60,060 bases of DNA, taken from positions 1 through 60,060 of the forward strand of contig NZ_JAUSTI010000026.1 of the NCBI RefSeq assembly GCF_030812775.1. Reading direction: 5' to 3'. Below the pieces are notes generated by a model, which saw nothing but the letters and a program-made list of their open reading frames with translations, ran no database searches and was not told where the DNA came from. Both the position numbers and the translations under genes were made by a program. The DNA is from Paenibacillus tundrae. GTDB taxonomy: Bacteria > Bacillota > Bacilli > Paenibacillales > Paenibacillaceae. This document shows positions 8,440 to 16,159 of this stretch, one piece after another. The stretch's first letter is position 1; each line of letters begins with the position of its first letter.

Positions 8440-9516
8440 ATGAAAGATTCGAGCCAACTGGATAATATGAATGAGTTGTTAAGGTTGATCGCACCAGGTA
8501 CACCTTTCCGCGAAGGTCTGGAGAACGTGCTGCGCGCCAAAACGGGGGCACTGCTTGTTGTAGGATACAGCCCTGAAGTGATGGAAGTGGTTGATGGGGG
8601 ATTTTCAATTAATTGTGATTTCTCTCCGAACTACCTGTATGAACTTGCAAAAATGGATGGTGCCATCATTCTCAGTGAGGATCTGAAACGAATTTTATAT
8701 GCGAATACTCAACTGATTCCAGATTCGTCCATATCTTCTTCGGAAACAGGGATTCGTCACCGTACAGCAGAGCGCGTAGCGAAGCAAACAGGCAAATTGG
8801 TGGTGTCCATCTCCCAACGTCGGAATATTATTACCCTGTATCAGGGAACACTCAGATATTCACTGAAAGAGATCGGTGTAATCTTGACCAAGGCCAATCA
8901 GGCTATTCAAACGTTGGAGAAATATAAAGCTGTTTTGACGCAGTCTCTAACCAACCTCAGCGCTTCAGAATTTGAAGAACAGGTAACCATTCCCGAAGTC
9001 GTGAATGTTATTCAGCGGACGGAAATGGTGATGCGGATCAAAACGGAAATTAAACGATATATTCATGAATTAGGCAACGAAGGAAGACTGATCTCCATGC
9101 AAATGGAAGAGTTGGTGGGTACAACGGAAGAAGAGGCATGGTTGCTCTACAAAGACTACGCACGCGACGATAGTGATGACAAGATTCGCGAAATTATTGT
9201 GGGTTTGAAGAGATTGTCGGATGATGAACTGCTTGATGCACATCATATTGTACGTTTGCTCGGATACCCTTCATCAGCAGCGACGTCTGAGGACTCGGTT
9301 GCGCCACGTGGATTCCGGGTATTAAATAAGATACCCCGTCTACCCAATGTCATCATTCATAACCTGGTGGATCAATTTGAACAGTTGCCTCAAGTTATTA
9401 TGGCAACCATTGAAGAGTTGGATGAAGTGGATGGGATCGGTGAAGTGCGTGCTCGCACAATCAAGGAAGGTCTGAAGCGACTACAGGAGCAAATGTTTAT
9501 CGACAGACAGATGTAA
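8440..9516 (+). CDS. disA: DNA integrity scanning diadenylate cyclase DisA
   Basis: A 358-residue enzyme that makes cyclic di-AMP from two ATP and slows on branched DNA. The DAC domain shows the catalytic DGA motif (73-75) and RHRTAER (106-112). A helical linker and a C-terminal helix-hairpin-helix DNA-binding domain follow (about 327-350, VDGIGEVRARTI). It starts 14 bases after radA, so the two are probably cotranscribed; radA-disA linkage is widespread in Firmicutes and fits DNA-damage signalling before sporulation. Confidence 0.95.
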   Translation: MKDSSQLDNMNELLRLIAPGTPFREGLENVLRAKTGALLVVGYSPEVMEVVDGGFSINCDFSPNYLYELAKMDGAIILSEDLKRILYANTQLIPDSSISSSETGIRHRTAERVAKQTGKLVVSISQRRNIITLYQGTLRYSLKEIGVILTKANQAIQTLEKYKAVLTQSLTNLSASEFEEQVTIPEVVNVIQRTEMVMRIKTEIKRYIHELGNEGRLISMQMEELVGTTEEEAWLLYKDYARDDSDDKIREIIVGLKRLSDDELLDAHHIVRLLGYPSSAATSEDSVAPRGFRVLNKIPRLPNVIIHNLVDQFEQLPQVIMATIEELDEVDGIGEVRARTIKEGLKRLQEQMFIDRQM

Positions 9517-9560
9517 GAGCTGTGCCTATAATGGCTTGAAGATGATGAGGTGAAACAACG

Positions 9561-10289
9561 ATGTTAACCAGATTCATTCCGAATCTCTTTACCTTAGGTA
9601 ATCTGTTTCTTGGAATGATGGCAATATTACTTGCAATTGAGGGGAACTACAGTTTAGCAGCGATTATGGTTATTGTTGCGATGCTACTGGATGGTCTGGA
9701 CGGACGAGTGGCACGAGCATTGAATGCCCAGAGTGAATTTGGCAAGGAGCTGGACTCACTGTCGGATATGGTATCGTTTGGTGCCGCTCCAGCGCTGATT
9801 GTGTTTATGGTTTCATTTCAAGATGCTTCACCAGTATTAGCTTGGATTGCAACGGCGAGCTTCCCAATCTGTGGTGCGATTCGCTTGGCTAGATTTAATG
9901 TACGCCCGGGGATTCCGGGATACTTCACGGGTCTGCCGATTCCAGCAGCAGGTGGGGTGCTGGCGACACTATCTTTGTTTAACAAAGATATCGGCCCAAT
10001 CAGTATGATCATCGCCACATTGTTGTTGTCTTATCTTATGGTGAGTTCACTCAAATACCCCAACTTTAAAAAGGTCGGTTTACCTCGTAAAGCGATCTGG
10101 ATCGCTCCATGGGTGGTTGCCTTTGCAGTAGCTATAGCGGTTATGTTCCCAGAGAATTTATCGAAGTTAATCTTTATTCCACTTGTGCTGTATGCTTTAT
10201 ACGGAATGAAGCACAATTTACGGACAGCAGCCTCTCGTAGCCGAGCTAAGAAACGTAGAGAAGAGAAGTCTTCCCGTTCGGATCGGTAA
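9561..10289 (+). CDS. pssA: CDP-diacylglycerol-serine O-phosphatidyltransferase
   Basis: A 242-residue integral membrane enzyme that makes phosphatidylserine from CDP-diacylglycerol and serine, the precursor of phosphatidylethanolamine. The CDP-alcohol phosphotransferase motif D-G-x2-A-R-x8-G-x3-D-x3-D fits exactly from D47 to D69. Several hydrophobic segments follow, and the tail is strongly basic (about 223-242). ATG 9561 follows GATGAGGTGA. It lies 44 bases after disA; in B. subtilis pssA sits elsewhere, so the position is a lineage feature. No decarboxylase gene is adjacent. Confidence 0.92.
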   Translation: MLTRFIPNLFTLGNLFLGMMAILLAIEGNYSLAAIMVIVAMLLDGLDGRVARALNAQSEFGKELDSLSDMVSFGAAPALIVFMVSFQDASPVLAWIATASFPICGAIRLARFNVRPGIPGYFTGLPIPAAGGVLATLSLFNKDIGPISMIIATLLLSYLMVSSLKYPNFKKVGLPRKAIWIAPWVVAFAVAIAVMFPENLSKLIFIPLVLYALYGMKHNLRTAASRSRAKKRREEKSSRSDR

Positions 10290-10345
10290 AAGGGTATGAA
10301 AGCAATCACTTATATTTTTATGCTATAGAGCAGTTTCGATAATGC

Positions 10346-10386
10346 AAAAAGCACGTGTGCTCCGACTTCGGAGCCACGTGCTTTTT
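10346..10386 (+). terminator. Bidirectional terminator between convergent genes
   Basis: The stem AAAAAGCACGTG with CACGTGCTTTTT encloses an inner GCTCCGA-CTTCGGAGC hairpin. A run of A precedes it and a run of T follows, so it can stop transcripts from pssA and from the convergent minus-strand gene. Confidence 0.92.
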
Positions 10387-10442
10387 CTCGTTAAACCAAT
10401 CTATACGGTAACAACCAAACTCGTGCAGTGATGATGCATCGT

Positions 10443-10838
10443 TTATGACAAATTGAACATCCCTAACGTCGAACATTTCTGTGACTCGTGATTCACGACC
10501 TCTTCCATGTTGATGTCCAAGAGATTGCAGAGAGCAGACATATAAAATAGGTTGCGTCCTAATTCGGAACTGATCACCTCTTTACAATTCTCACACAACT
10601 CACCTTCGACATGCGTCTCCAGTAAACCCTTAGTCTGAGCAATACCGCTCTCAGGGGCGTACTGTTGCTTCGTAGCGTGCAGCTCAATGCAGCCGCATTC
10701 GGTAATGGCCTTGGACACGGCACGGTTGACCGAAGCCCCGGCTTGTCCCGTTTTGGACAGCACATCAATCAAACTGCGGTGACGCAATAACAGCTCAGAA
10801 ACTTGATCCTGAAAAGCCTGTAAACTTAGCGTACTCAT
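10443..10838 (-). CDS. Small cysteine-bearing protein, MazG-like C-terminus
   Basis: A 131-residue protein, the only minus-strand gene seen. It is mainly helical, with CGC near residues 48-50, CENC in the middle and later single cysteines, which suggests a metal or redox site. The C-terminal stretch GRNLFYMSALCNLLDINMEE resembles the last helices of MazG-type nucleotide pyrophosphohydrolases, but I do not see the full EExxE metal motif. I recall similar uncharacterised proteins in Paenibacillus next to the PIN/TRAM gene. Start 10838 (MSTLSLQAF) is set by GAGGTGAG upstream; a longer frame to 10901 runs through the promoter. Function unknown. Confidence 0.7.
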   Translation of the reverse strand: MSTLSLQAFQDQVSELLLRHRSLIDVLSKTGQAGASVNRAVSKAITECGCIELHATKQQYAPESGIAQTKGLLETHVEGELCENCKEVISSELGRNLFYMSALCNLLDINMEEVVNHESQKCSTLGMFNLS

Positions 10839-10871
10839 TTTGCTACTCACCTCGGGATATGAATTGAATTC

Positions 10872-10901
10872 ATTATATGCCAATTTTTTATCTTCTTTCA
10901 A
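10872..10901 (-). promoter_or_regulatory. Sigma-A-like promoter of the minus-strand gene
   Basis: Read on the minus strand: -35 TTGAAA (10901-10896), an 18-bp spacer, -10 TATAAT (10877-10872), about 34 bases before the ATG. Confidence 0.6.
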
Positions 10902-11011
10902 CTAAGGATTGCATCATTTCCAAAAAGTTCTTGTTTATGGGATTAGCATTTCAGGAAATGGATCATACTGGATATGAAGATGGAAATATCATGAAGGAGG
11001 TGCAGGGACGT

Positions 11012-12097
11012 ATGTGGAAAAAAGGCATTTTAACTTTTACAGGATTGTGCGGAGCATGGTTCGGCTATACAGCATATCATCTGGCAGGGAAATCCATCCC
11101 TTGGATGGCAGAATGGATTCAATCCGCAGGGCTCTTGGGAGCTGGGGTATCCACTGCGCTGGGAGCCGTATTATTTATGGCTGCATGCAATCTAGGGGGC
11201 ACACTGATCGCCGATCGACTGCATAATGGAATCAATGCTTTGGCAAAAGTGCCTATGAATGAATTAGCAGCAGGTGCAGTAGGTACGGTTACAGGTTTAC
11301 TGGTGGCGTTGTTGCTCTATCCTTGTTTAACATGGTTAGGGACAGCCGGAGAGGTGCTCCAAGTAGCGCTGACGGTTGTTAGTGCATATTCGGGCTATAT
11401 GCTTGCACTAGCCAAAAAAGACGATCTAGCAGCCTTCTGGATGTCAGGACGATGGGGGCATCCTGAGGCCGATGAAGGACGACGGTTAGAGGAACACAAG
11501 ATTTTGGATACGAGCGTAATTATTGATGGACGGATTGCAGATATCTGCAAAACCGGATTTATCGAAGGCACGATTGTCATCCCTGAATTTGTGTTGGAAG
11601 AATTACAACATATCGCCGATTCATCCGATCTGTTGAAACGAAACAGAGGGCGGCGAGGACTAGATATTCTGAACAAAATTCAGAAAGAGCTCGACGTTAA
11701 AGTGCTTATTTATGAAGGTGACTTTGAAGAGATATCTGAGGTGGACAGTAAGCTGGTCAAGCTTGCTAAAGTACTTCAGGGCAAGGTCGTTACGAATGAT
11801 TTTAACCTGAACAAGGTGTGTGAACTTCAGGGTGTATCTGTGTTGAACATCAACGATTTGGCGAATGCGGTTAAGCCAGTTGTGTTGCCAGGTGAAGAGA
11901 TTATGGTGCAGATCATTAAGGACGGTAAGGAACATGGACAGGGCGTGGCATACTTGGATGACGGTACGATGATCGTTGTAGAAGGTGGACGCGAGTATAT
12001 CGGCATGATGATGGAAGTGCTGGTGACTAGTGTACTGCAGACATCTGCGGGAAGAATGATTTTTGCGAAGCCGAAACTGTTGGAAAAAGCCCAATAA
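11012..12097 (+). CDS. Membrane-anchored PIN/TRAM domain protein (YacL family)
   Basis: A 361-residue protein with about four hydrophobic helices in residues 1-135, a PIN nuclease-like domain beginning at ILDTSVIIDGRIAD (164-177, catalytic-type Asp166) and a C-terminal TRAM domain (about 295-355, rich in VLPGEE and GVAYLDDGTMIVVE). It is close to B. subtilis YacL throughout the PIN/TRAM part, while the membrane part differs. Its biological role is not established; a PIN fold suggests RNA cleavage. I chose ATG 11012, nine bases after AGGAGGTG (10995-11002); upstream in-frame ATGs lie in or before that site. It is divergent from the minus-strand gene. Confidence 0.85.
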   Translation: MWKKGILTFTGLCGAWFGYTAYHLAGKSIPWMAEWIQSAGLLGAGVSTALGAVLFMAACNLGGTLIADRLHNGINALAKVPMNELAAGAVGTVTGLLVALLLYPCLTWLGTAGEVLQVALTVVSAYSGYMLALAKKDDLAAFWMSGRWGHPEADEGRRLEEHKILDTSVIIDGRIADICKTGFIEGTIVIPEFVLEELQHIADSSDLLKRNRGRRGLDILNKIQKELDVKVLIYEGDFEEISEVDSKLVKLAKVLQGKVVTNDFNLNKVCELQGVSVLNINDLANAVKPVVLPGEEIMVQIIKDGKEHGQGVAYLDDGTMIVVEGGREYIGMMMEVLVTSVLQTSAGRMIFAKPKLLEKAQ

Positions 12098-12197
12098 AAA
12101 CGGTATGATGGGTAGTGTATCGTAGCACATATTGGATATCCCTTGTGGTGTTTGATATAGCGAACGATAAACTGACAGACAAGGCAGGGATTGCGGC

Positions 12198-12884
12198 ATG
12201 GATAAAGGGTGGGGCGTTGTCGTTGTGGCGGCAGGTCGGGGAACCCGGATGGGTACAACCGAGAGTAAGCAGTTCCTGCTGTTGCAGGACAAGCCCGTTT
12301 TCATACATACGCTTGAAGTGTTTGCGGCTCTGGACGAGATGCGCGAGATCGTGCTGGTGACCGGAGCTGGAGATGTTGAACGCTGCCTGAATTGGGTAAA
12401 AGAATACCATCTGGAATCACGAGTTCGTGTCATCCCCGGCGGGAAAGAGAGACAGCATTCGGTTCATGAAGGCCTCAAGGCCCTTGGAACGGATTGGGTC
12501 CTCGTTCATGACGGGGTACGTCCTTTTATTAACCGTGAGCAGATCAGCGCTTGCATGACAACTGTGATGTCTGGCGGGGGTGCTGTTCTGGCGGTTCCTG
12601 TTAAGGATACGATCAAACAAGTGAATGCGGAAGGTGTCGTTACGGCGACGCCAGACCGCAGCAGTCTGTGGAGCATTCAAACCCCGCAGGCTTTTCGTCT
12701 TTCTGCGTTGTTGCATGCATATGAGTCGGCAGAGAAGGATGGTTTTCTAGGAACAGATGATGCGATGCTGGCAGAACGCCAGGGCATAACAGTCAAGGTT
12801 GTGGAAGGCAGTTATACGAACATTAAGTTAACGACGCCGGAAGATTTACAGTATGCCGCGTTTTTGCTGAGGGGAGAGAAATAG
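12198..12884 (+). CDS. ispD: 2-C-methyl-D-erythritol 4-phosphate cytidylyltransferase
   Basis: A 228-residue cytoplasmic enzyme that couples CTP to MEP in the non-mevalonate isoprenoid pathway. The N-terminal nucleotide-binding loop VVVAAGRGTRMG (8-19) and VHDGVRPF near 105-112 are diagnostic, and the C-terminus carries KLTTPEDL. The ribosome site is weak (GGCAGGGATT). It sits two bases before ispF, and both probably continue into gltX. Confidence 0.95.
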   Translation: MDKGWGVVVVAAGRGTRMGTTESKQFLLLQDKPVFIHTLEVFAALDEMREIVLVTGAGDVERCLNWVKEYHLESRVRVIPGGKERQHSVHEGLKALGTDWVLVHDGVRPFINREQISACMTTVMSGGGAVLAVPVKDTIKQVNAEGVVTATPDRSSLWSIQTPQAFRLSALLHAYESAEKDGFLGTDDAMLAERQGITVKVVEGSYTNIKLTTPEDLQYAAFLLRGEK

Positions 12885-12886
12885 CA

Positions 12887-13363
12887 ATGATTCGTGTAGG
12901 ACAAGGGTTCGATGTGCATCAGTTGGTAGAGGGAAGACCTTGCATTATTGGCGGAGTGACTATTCCTCATGAAAAAGGGCTGTTAGGCCATTCGGACGCT
13001 GACGTGCTGCTACATGCCATTAGTGATGCGATTCTAGGTGCGCTGGCACTTGGTGATATCGGCAAACATTTCCCGGATACCGATCCGGAATTTAAGGATG
13101 CAGACAGTGTGAAACTCTTGGAACATGTGTGGCAGCTTGTAAAGGATCGGGGATACCGCCTCGGTAACATTGATTCAACCATCATTGCACAGAAGCCGAA
13201 GATGGCACCTTACATTCCACAGATGTCCGAGGTTATTGCTAAGGTACTGGAAGCGGAAGTGGATCAAGTGAATGTCAAAGCGACAACGACAGAGCAACTC
13301 GGATTCCCTGGTCGGGGAGAGGGGATTGCAGCTCAATCGGTTGTTTGCCTTGTTCGCGTGTGA
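12887..13363 (+). CDS. ispF: 2-C-methyl-D-erythritol 2,4-cyclodiphosphate synthase
   Basis: A 158-residue trimeric enzyme that closes the cyclodiphosphate ring two steps after IspD. Metal ligands are seen in GFDVHQL (Asp8, His10) and near HAISDAILGALALGDIG (His42); the C-terminal ATTTEQLGFPGRGEGIAAQ stretch is conserved. Only two bases separate it from ispD, so the two are translationally linked. Confidence 0.96.
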   Translation: MIRVGQGFDVHQLVEGRPCIIGGVTIPHEKGLLGHSDADVLLHAISDAILGALALGDIGKHFPDTDPEFKDADSVKLLEHVWQLVKDRGYRLGNIDSTIIAQKPKMAPYIPQMSEVIAKVLEAEVDQVNVKATTTEQLGFPGRGEGIAAQSVVCLVRV

Positions 13364-13398
13364 TATCATCAACCAACGAAGAGACGGAGGGGATAGTT

Positions 13399-14862
13399 AT
13401 GAGCACGGAAGTACGCGTGCGCTACGCGCCGAGTCCAACGGGACACCTACATATCGGGAACGCCCGTACGGCGCTGTTTAATTACTTGTATGCTAAACAT
13501 AATAACGGCAAATTCATTATTCGTATTGAGGATACGGATGTGAAGCGTAACATTGCTGGTGGGGAAGAAAGTCAACTGAAGTATCTGAAATGGCTCGGCA
13601 TCGAATGGGATGAGAGCATTGATGTGGGTGGAGAATACGGGCCATACCGTCAGACGGAACGGCTGGATATCTATCGCCAATATACGCAAGAGCTGCTGGA
13701 TAAAGGTCTTGCTTACCATTGCTATTGCACAGAAGCAGAATTGGAGCAAGAGCGTGAAGAGCAGACCGCTCGTGGGGAGACGCCGCGTTATTCGGGCAAA
13801 CACCGGGATCTGACACCAGAGCAACGCAGTGCATTTGAAGCAGAAGGCCGCGTGGCGAGCATTCGTTTCCGTGTACCAGAGGAACGGATCTACACGTTTG
13901 ATGATATGGTTAAAGGAACCATTTCGTTTAACAGCAAGGAGTCTGGAGACTTCGTTATCGTCAAAAAAGATGGCATTCCTACGTACAACTATGCGGTAGC
14001 AGTGGATGATCACATGATGAAAATTTCCCACGTACTGCGTGGGGAAGATCATATCTCCAATACGCCGCGTCAGTTGATGATCTATGAAGCGCTAGGCTGG
14101 GAGCCACCGCAATTTGGTCACATGACGTTGATTGTAAATGAAAATCATAAAAAGCTGAGTAAACGGGATGAATCCGTTATTCAGTTTATTGAACAATATG
14201 ATCAGCTCGGCTATTTGCCAGAAGCGATGTTCAACTTCATTTCCTTACTTGGCTGGTCGCCAGAAGGAGAAGAGGAGATCTTCTCACAAGAGCAGCTTAT
14301 CCAAATTTTTGATACGAAGCGCTTATCTAAGAGCCCAGCGGTATTTGATACCAATAAACTGGCACACTTGAACAATCACTATATCAAAAATGCAGATCCA
14401 GATCGGATTGCTGAAATGGCGATTCCTCATCTGCAAAAGGCAGGACGAATTGCTTCTGAGCTTTCTGCTGAGCAGAAAGAATGGGCTTATACACTCGTTC
14501 ATCTCTATCAAGAGCAGATGACAGCAGCCTCGGATATCGTTGAATTGTCTGAGGTATTCTTCCGTTCAGATCTCGAACTGGAAGCTGAAGCTGCAGCGGT
14601 GCTCGCTGAAGAACAGGTGCCGACTGTACTGAAAGCTTTTGCTGACAAAGTTCAAGCAAGTGATGAGTTCACGCCAAGCAAAATGGCAGCACTCATCAAA
14701 GAAGTACAGAAAGAAACTGGATTTAAAGGCAAACAGCTCTTTATGCCAATTCGTGTAGCGTTAACAGGGCAGACACATGGTCGCGATCTGAATCAAACCA
14801 TTGTGTTGCTTGGTCGGGACACAGTGATTGAACGTTTGCATGCCCAAGTAAAAGGGGCATAA
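13399..14862 (+). CDS. gltX: Glutamyl-tRNA synthetase
   Basis: A 487-residue class I synthetase that charges tRNA-Glu and, in Firmicutes lacking GlnRS, usually also tRNA-Gln ahead of GatCAB. The HIGH motif is HIGN (18-21) and the KMSKS motif is KLSKR near 252-256. ATG 13399 follows GGAGGGG and gives MSTEVRVRYAPSPTG; an open frame to 13345 overlaps ispF and adds unrelated residues. No T-box precedes it. I see no clear terminator before the cysE promoter. Confidence 0.95.
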   Translation: MSTEVRVRYAPSPTGHLHIGNARTALFNYLYAKHNNGKFIIRIEDTDVKRNIAGGEESQLKYLKWLGIEWDESIDVGGEYGPYRQTERLDIYRQYTQELLDKGLAYHCYCTEAELEQEREEQTARGETPRYSGKHRDLTPEQRSAFEAEGRVASIRFRVPEERIYTFDDMVKGTISFNSKESGDFVIVKKDGIPTYNYAVAVDDHMMKISHVLRGEDHISNTPRQLMIYEALGWEPPQFGHMTLIVNENHKKLSKRDESVIQFIEQYDQLGYLPEAMFNFISLLGWSPEGEEEIFSQEQLIQIFDTKRLSKSPAVFDTNKLAHLNNHYIKNADPDRIAEMAIPHLQKAGRIASELSAEQKEWAYTLVHLYQEQMTAASDIVELSEVFFRSDLELEAEAAAVLAEEQVPTVLKAFADKVQASDEFTPSKMAALIKEVQKETGFKGKQLFMPIRVALTGQTHGRDLNQTIVLLGRDTVIERLHAQVKGA

Positions 14863-14916
14863 TCCAGCGAGAATACGATTCATCTATAGTTTTCTGTCGA
14901 TTACAGGGGAAGCCGG

Positions 14917-14945
14917 TTGTCAGTCTCAACCCTTTTCGCTATAAT
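14917..14945 (+). promoter_or_regulatory. Sigma-A promoter of the cysE-cysS operon
   Basis: The -35 is TTGTCA (14917-14922), the spacer is 17 bp and the -10 is a perfect TATAAT (14940-14945). The expected start near 14952 lies just before the T-box stem I. Confidence 0.85.
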
Positions 14946-14984
14946 AGCAACACAACGAATAAATGATATGATTTATCTATATAG

Positions 14985-15258
14985 AACAGCAAAGACCGGG
15001 AGGAGTACGTTGAGCCGGACAGATTCAGAGAGGATGGCCCTGCCTAAAGAATGAAGTTCTTTGGTGCGGTGGCTGTGAGCCATCCGCTGTCCGTCAACCG
15101 AAATGCGCCTGTGAGCTGCATAGCCGAATCCAGCCCCGCCCTTGTCGATTAGGATAAGGGAAAACGTTAGGATAGGTTGTGACGGTTGGTTCCCGTTATT
15201 AAACCGTTTGAGGGTTCATTGTTGTACAGGTGAACTGAGCAGAGTGGGACCGCGATTA
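14985..15258 (+). ncRNA. T-box leader, cysteine specific
   Basis: Stem I pairs GTTGA-CGGACAG-GGATGGC with GCCATCC-CTGTCCG-TCAAC. The AGTA bulge element (15004-15007) faces a specifier loop with TGC, a Cys codon, at 15104-15106. The T-box AGAGTGGGACCGCG is at 15241-15254. The antiterminator can form from CAGAG (15240-15244) with CTCTG (15263-15267) and GCG (15252-15254) with CGC, leaving TGGG to meet the tRNA end. Downstream genes cysE and cysS agree with Cys. Uncharged tRNA-Cys is predicted to prevent termination. Confidence 0.93.
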
Positions 15259-15296
15259 ACGCCTCTGTAGCTTACATAGCTACAGGGGCGTTTTTT
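15259..15296 (+). terminator. T-box regulated terminator
   Basis: A 13-bp stem (ACGCCTCTGTAGC with GCTACAGGGGCGT, one G-U pair), a 7-nt loop and six T. Its 5' arm overlaps the sequence needed for the antiterminator, the standard T-box arrangement. Confidence 0.95.
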
Positions 15297-15414
15297 GTAT
15301 GTCTGGAGTACGGAGTCCTAACATGTGCATAGGTGTGAAGCTAGGAGTACACTATCAAGGAATGCGCCGTCCGGTAAACCGGAGGACGAGAACCTGAACA
15401 AGAGGGGAACGAGC

Positions 15415-16095
15415 ATGTTTAAGAAGATCAGATCAGATATCCAGGCGGTGTTTGAAAACGATCCAGCGGCCCGGGGATGGTTTGAGGTGGTATTTACTTA
15501 CTCGGGGCTGCATGCGATATGGGCGCATCGGATCGCGCATTTTTTATACAAGCGAAGGTTCTTCTCGTTCGCCCGGTTTATTTCACAGATTAGCCGTTTT
15601 ATGACAGGAATCGAAATCCATCCTGGTGCTACAATCGGCAATCGATTGTTTATTGACCATGGAATGGGTGTAGTTATTGGTGAAACGTGTGAGATTGGTG
15701 ACGACGTTGTTATCTATCAAGGGGTTACTCTTGGGGGGACGGGAAAAGAAAAAGGTAAGAGACATCCGACAATTGGTAATAATGTGGTTATCTCGTCAGG
15801 TGCCAAAGTGCTTGGTTCGTTCAGTGTGGGGGATCAATGCAACATTGGAGCCAACTCGGTTGTACTGAAAGAGGTGCCAGCGAATAGTACGGTTGTGGGT
15901 ATCCCGGGGAGAATTGTCAAACAGGATGGGCGCCGTGTCGATCGTCTGAATCAACAGTTACCAGATCCAGTCATTGATTCTTTGCGAAGTATGCAACAAG
16001 AAATTGAACGCTTGCGGGAAGAGGTACGTACGATGCAGAATACCCGTGAGATGGAGTCTTCGCGTGATACAATAAATAAAGGAAGCATGAGATGA
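15415..16095 (+). CDS. cysE: Serine O-acetyltransferase
   Basis: A 226-residue enzyme that makes O-acetylserine from serine and acetyl-CoA, the first step of cysteine synthesis. A short helical N-terminal region is followed by a left-handed beta-helix of hexapeptide repeats (about 60-170), with the family signature FIDHGMGVVIGETCEIGD near 78-95. The C-terminal 40 residues form a charged probable coiled coil. ATG 15415 follows GAGGGGA; a frame back to 15325 lacks a site. First gene after the Cys T-box. Confidence 0.95.
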   Translation: MFKKIRSDIQAVFENDPAARGWFEVVFTYSGLHAIWAHRIAHFLYKRRFFSFARFISQISRFMTGIEIHPGATIGNRLFIDHGMGVVIGETCEIGDDVVIYQGVTLGGTGKEKGKRHPTIGNNVVISSGAKVLGSFSVGDQCNIGANSVVLKEVPANSTVVGIPGRIVKQDGRRVDRLNQQLPDPVIDSLRSMQQEIERLREEVRTMQNTREMESSRDTINKGSMR

Positions 16096-16159
16096 AGACG
16101 AGTGCTAGATAAGTCGAACTCATTCATTTCATGCGGAAAAGAACGAAAGGAAAGTGACC

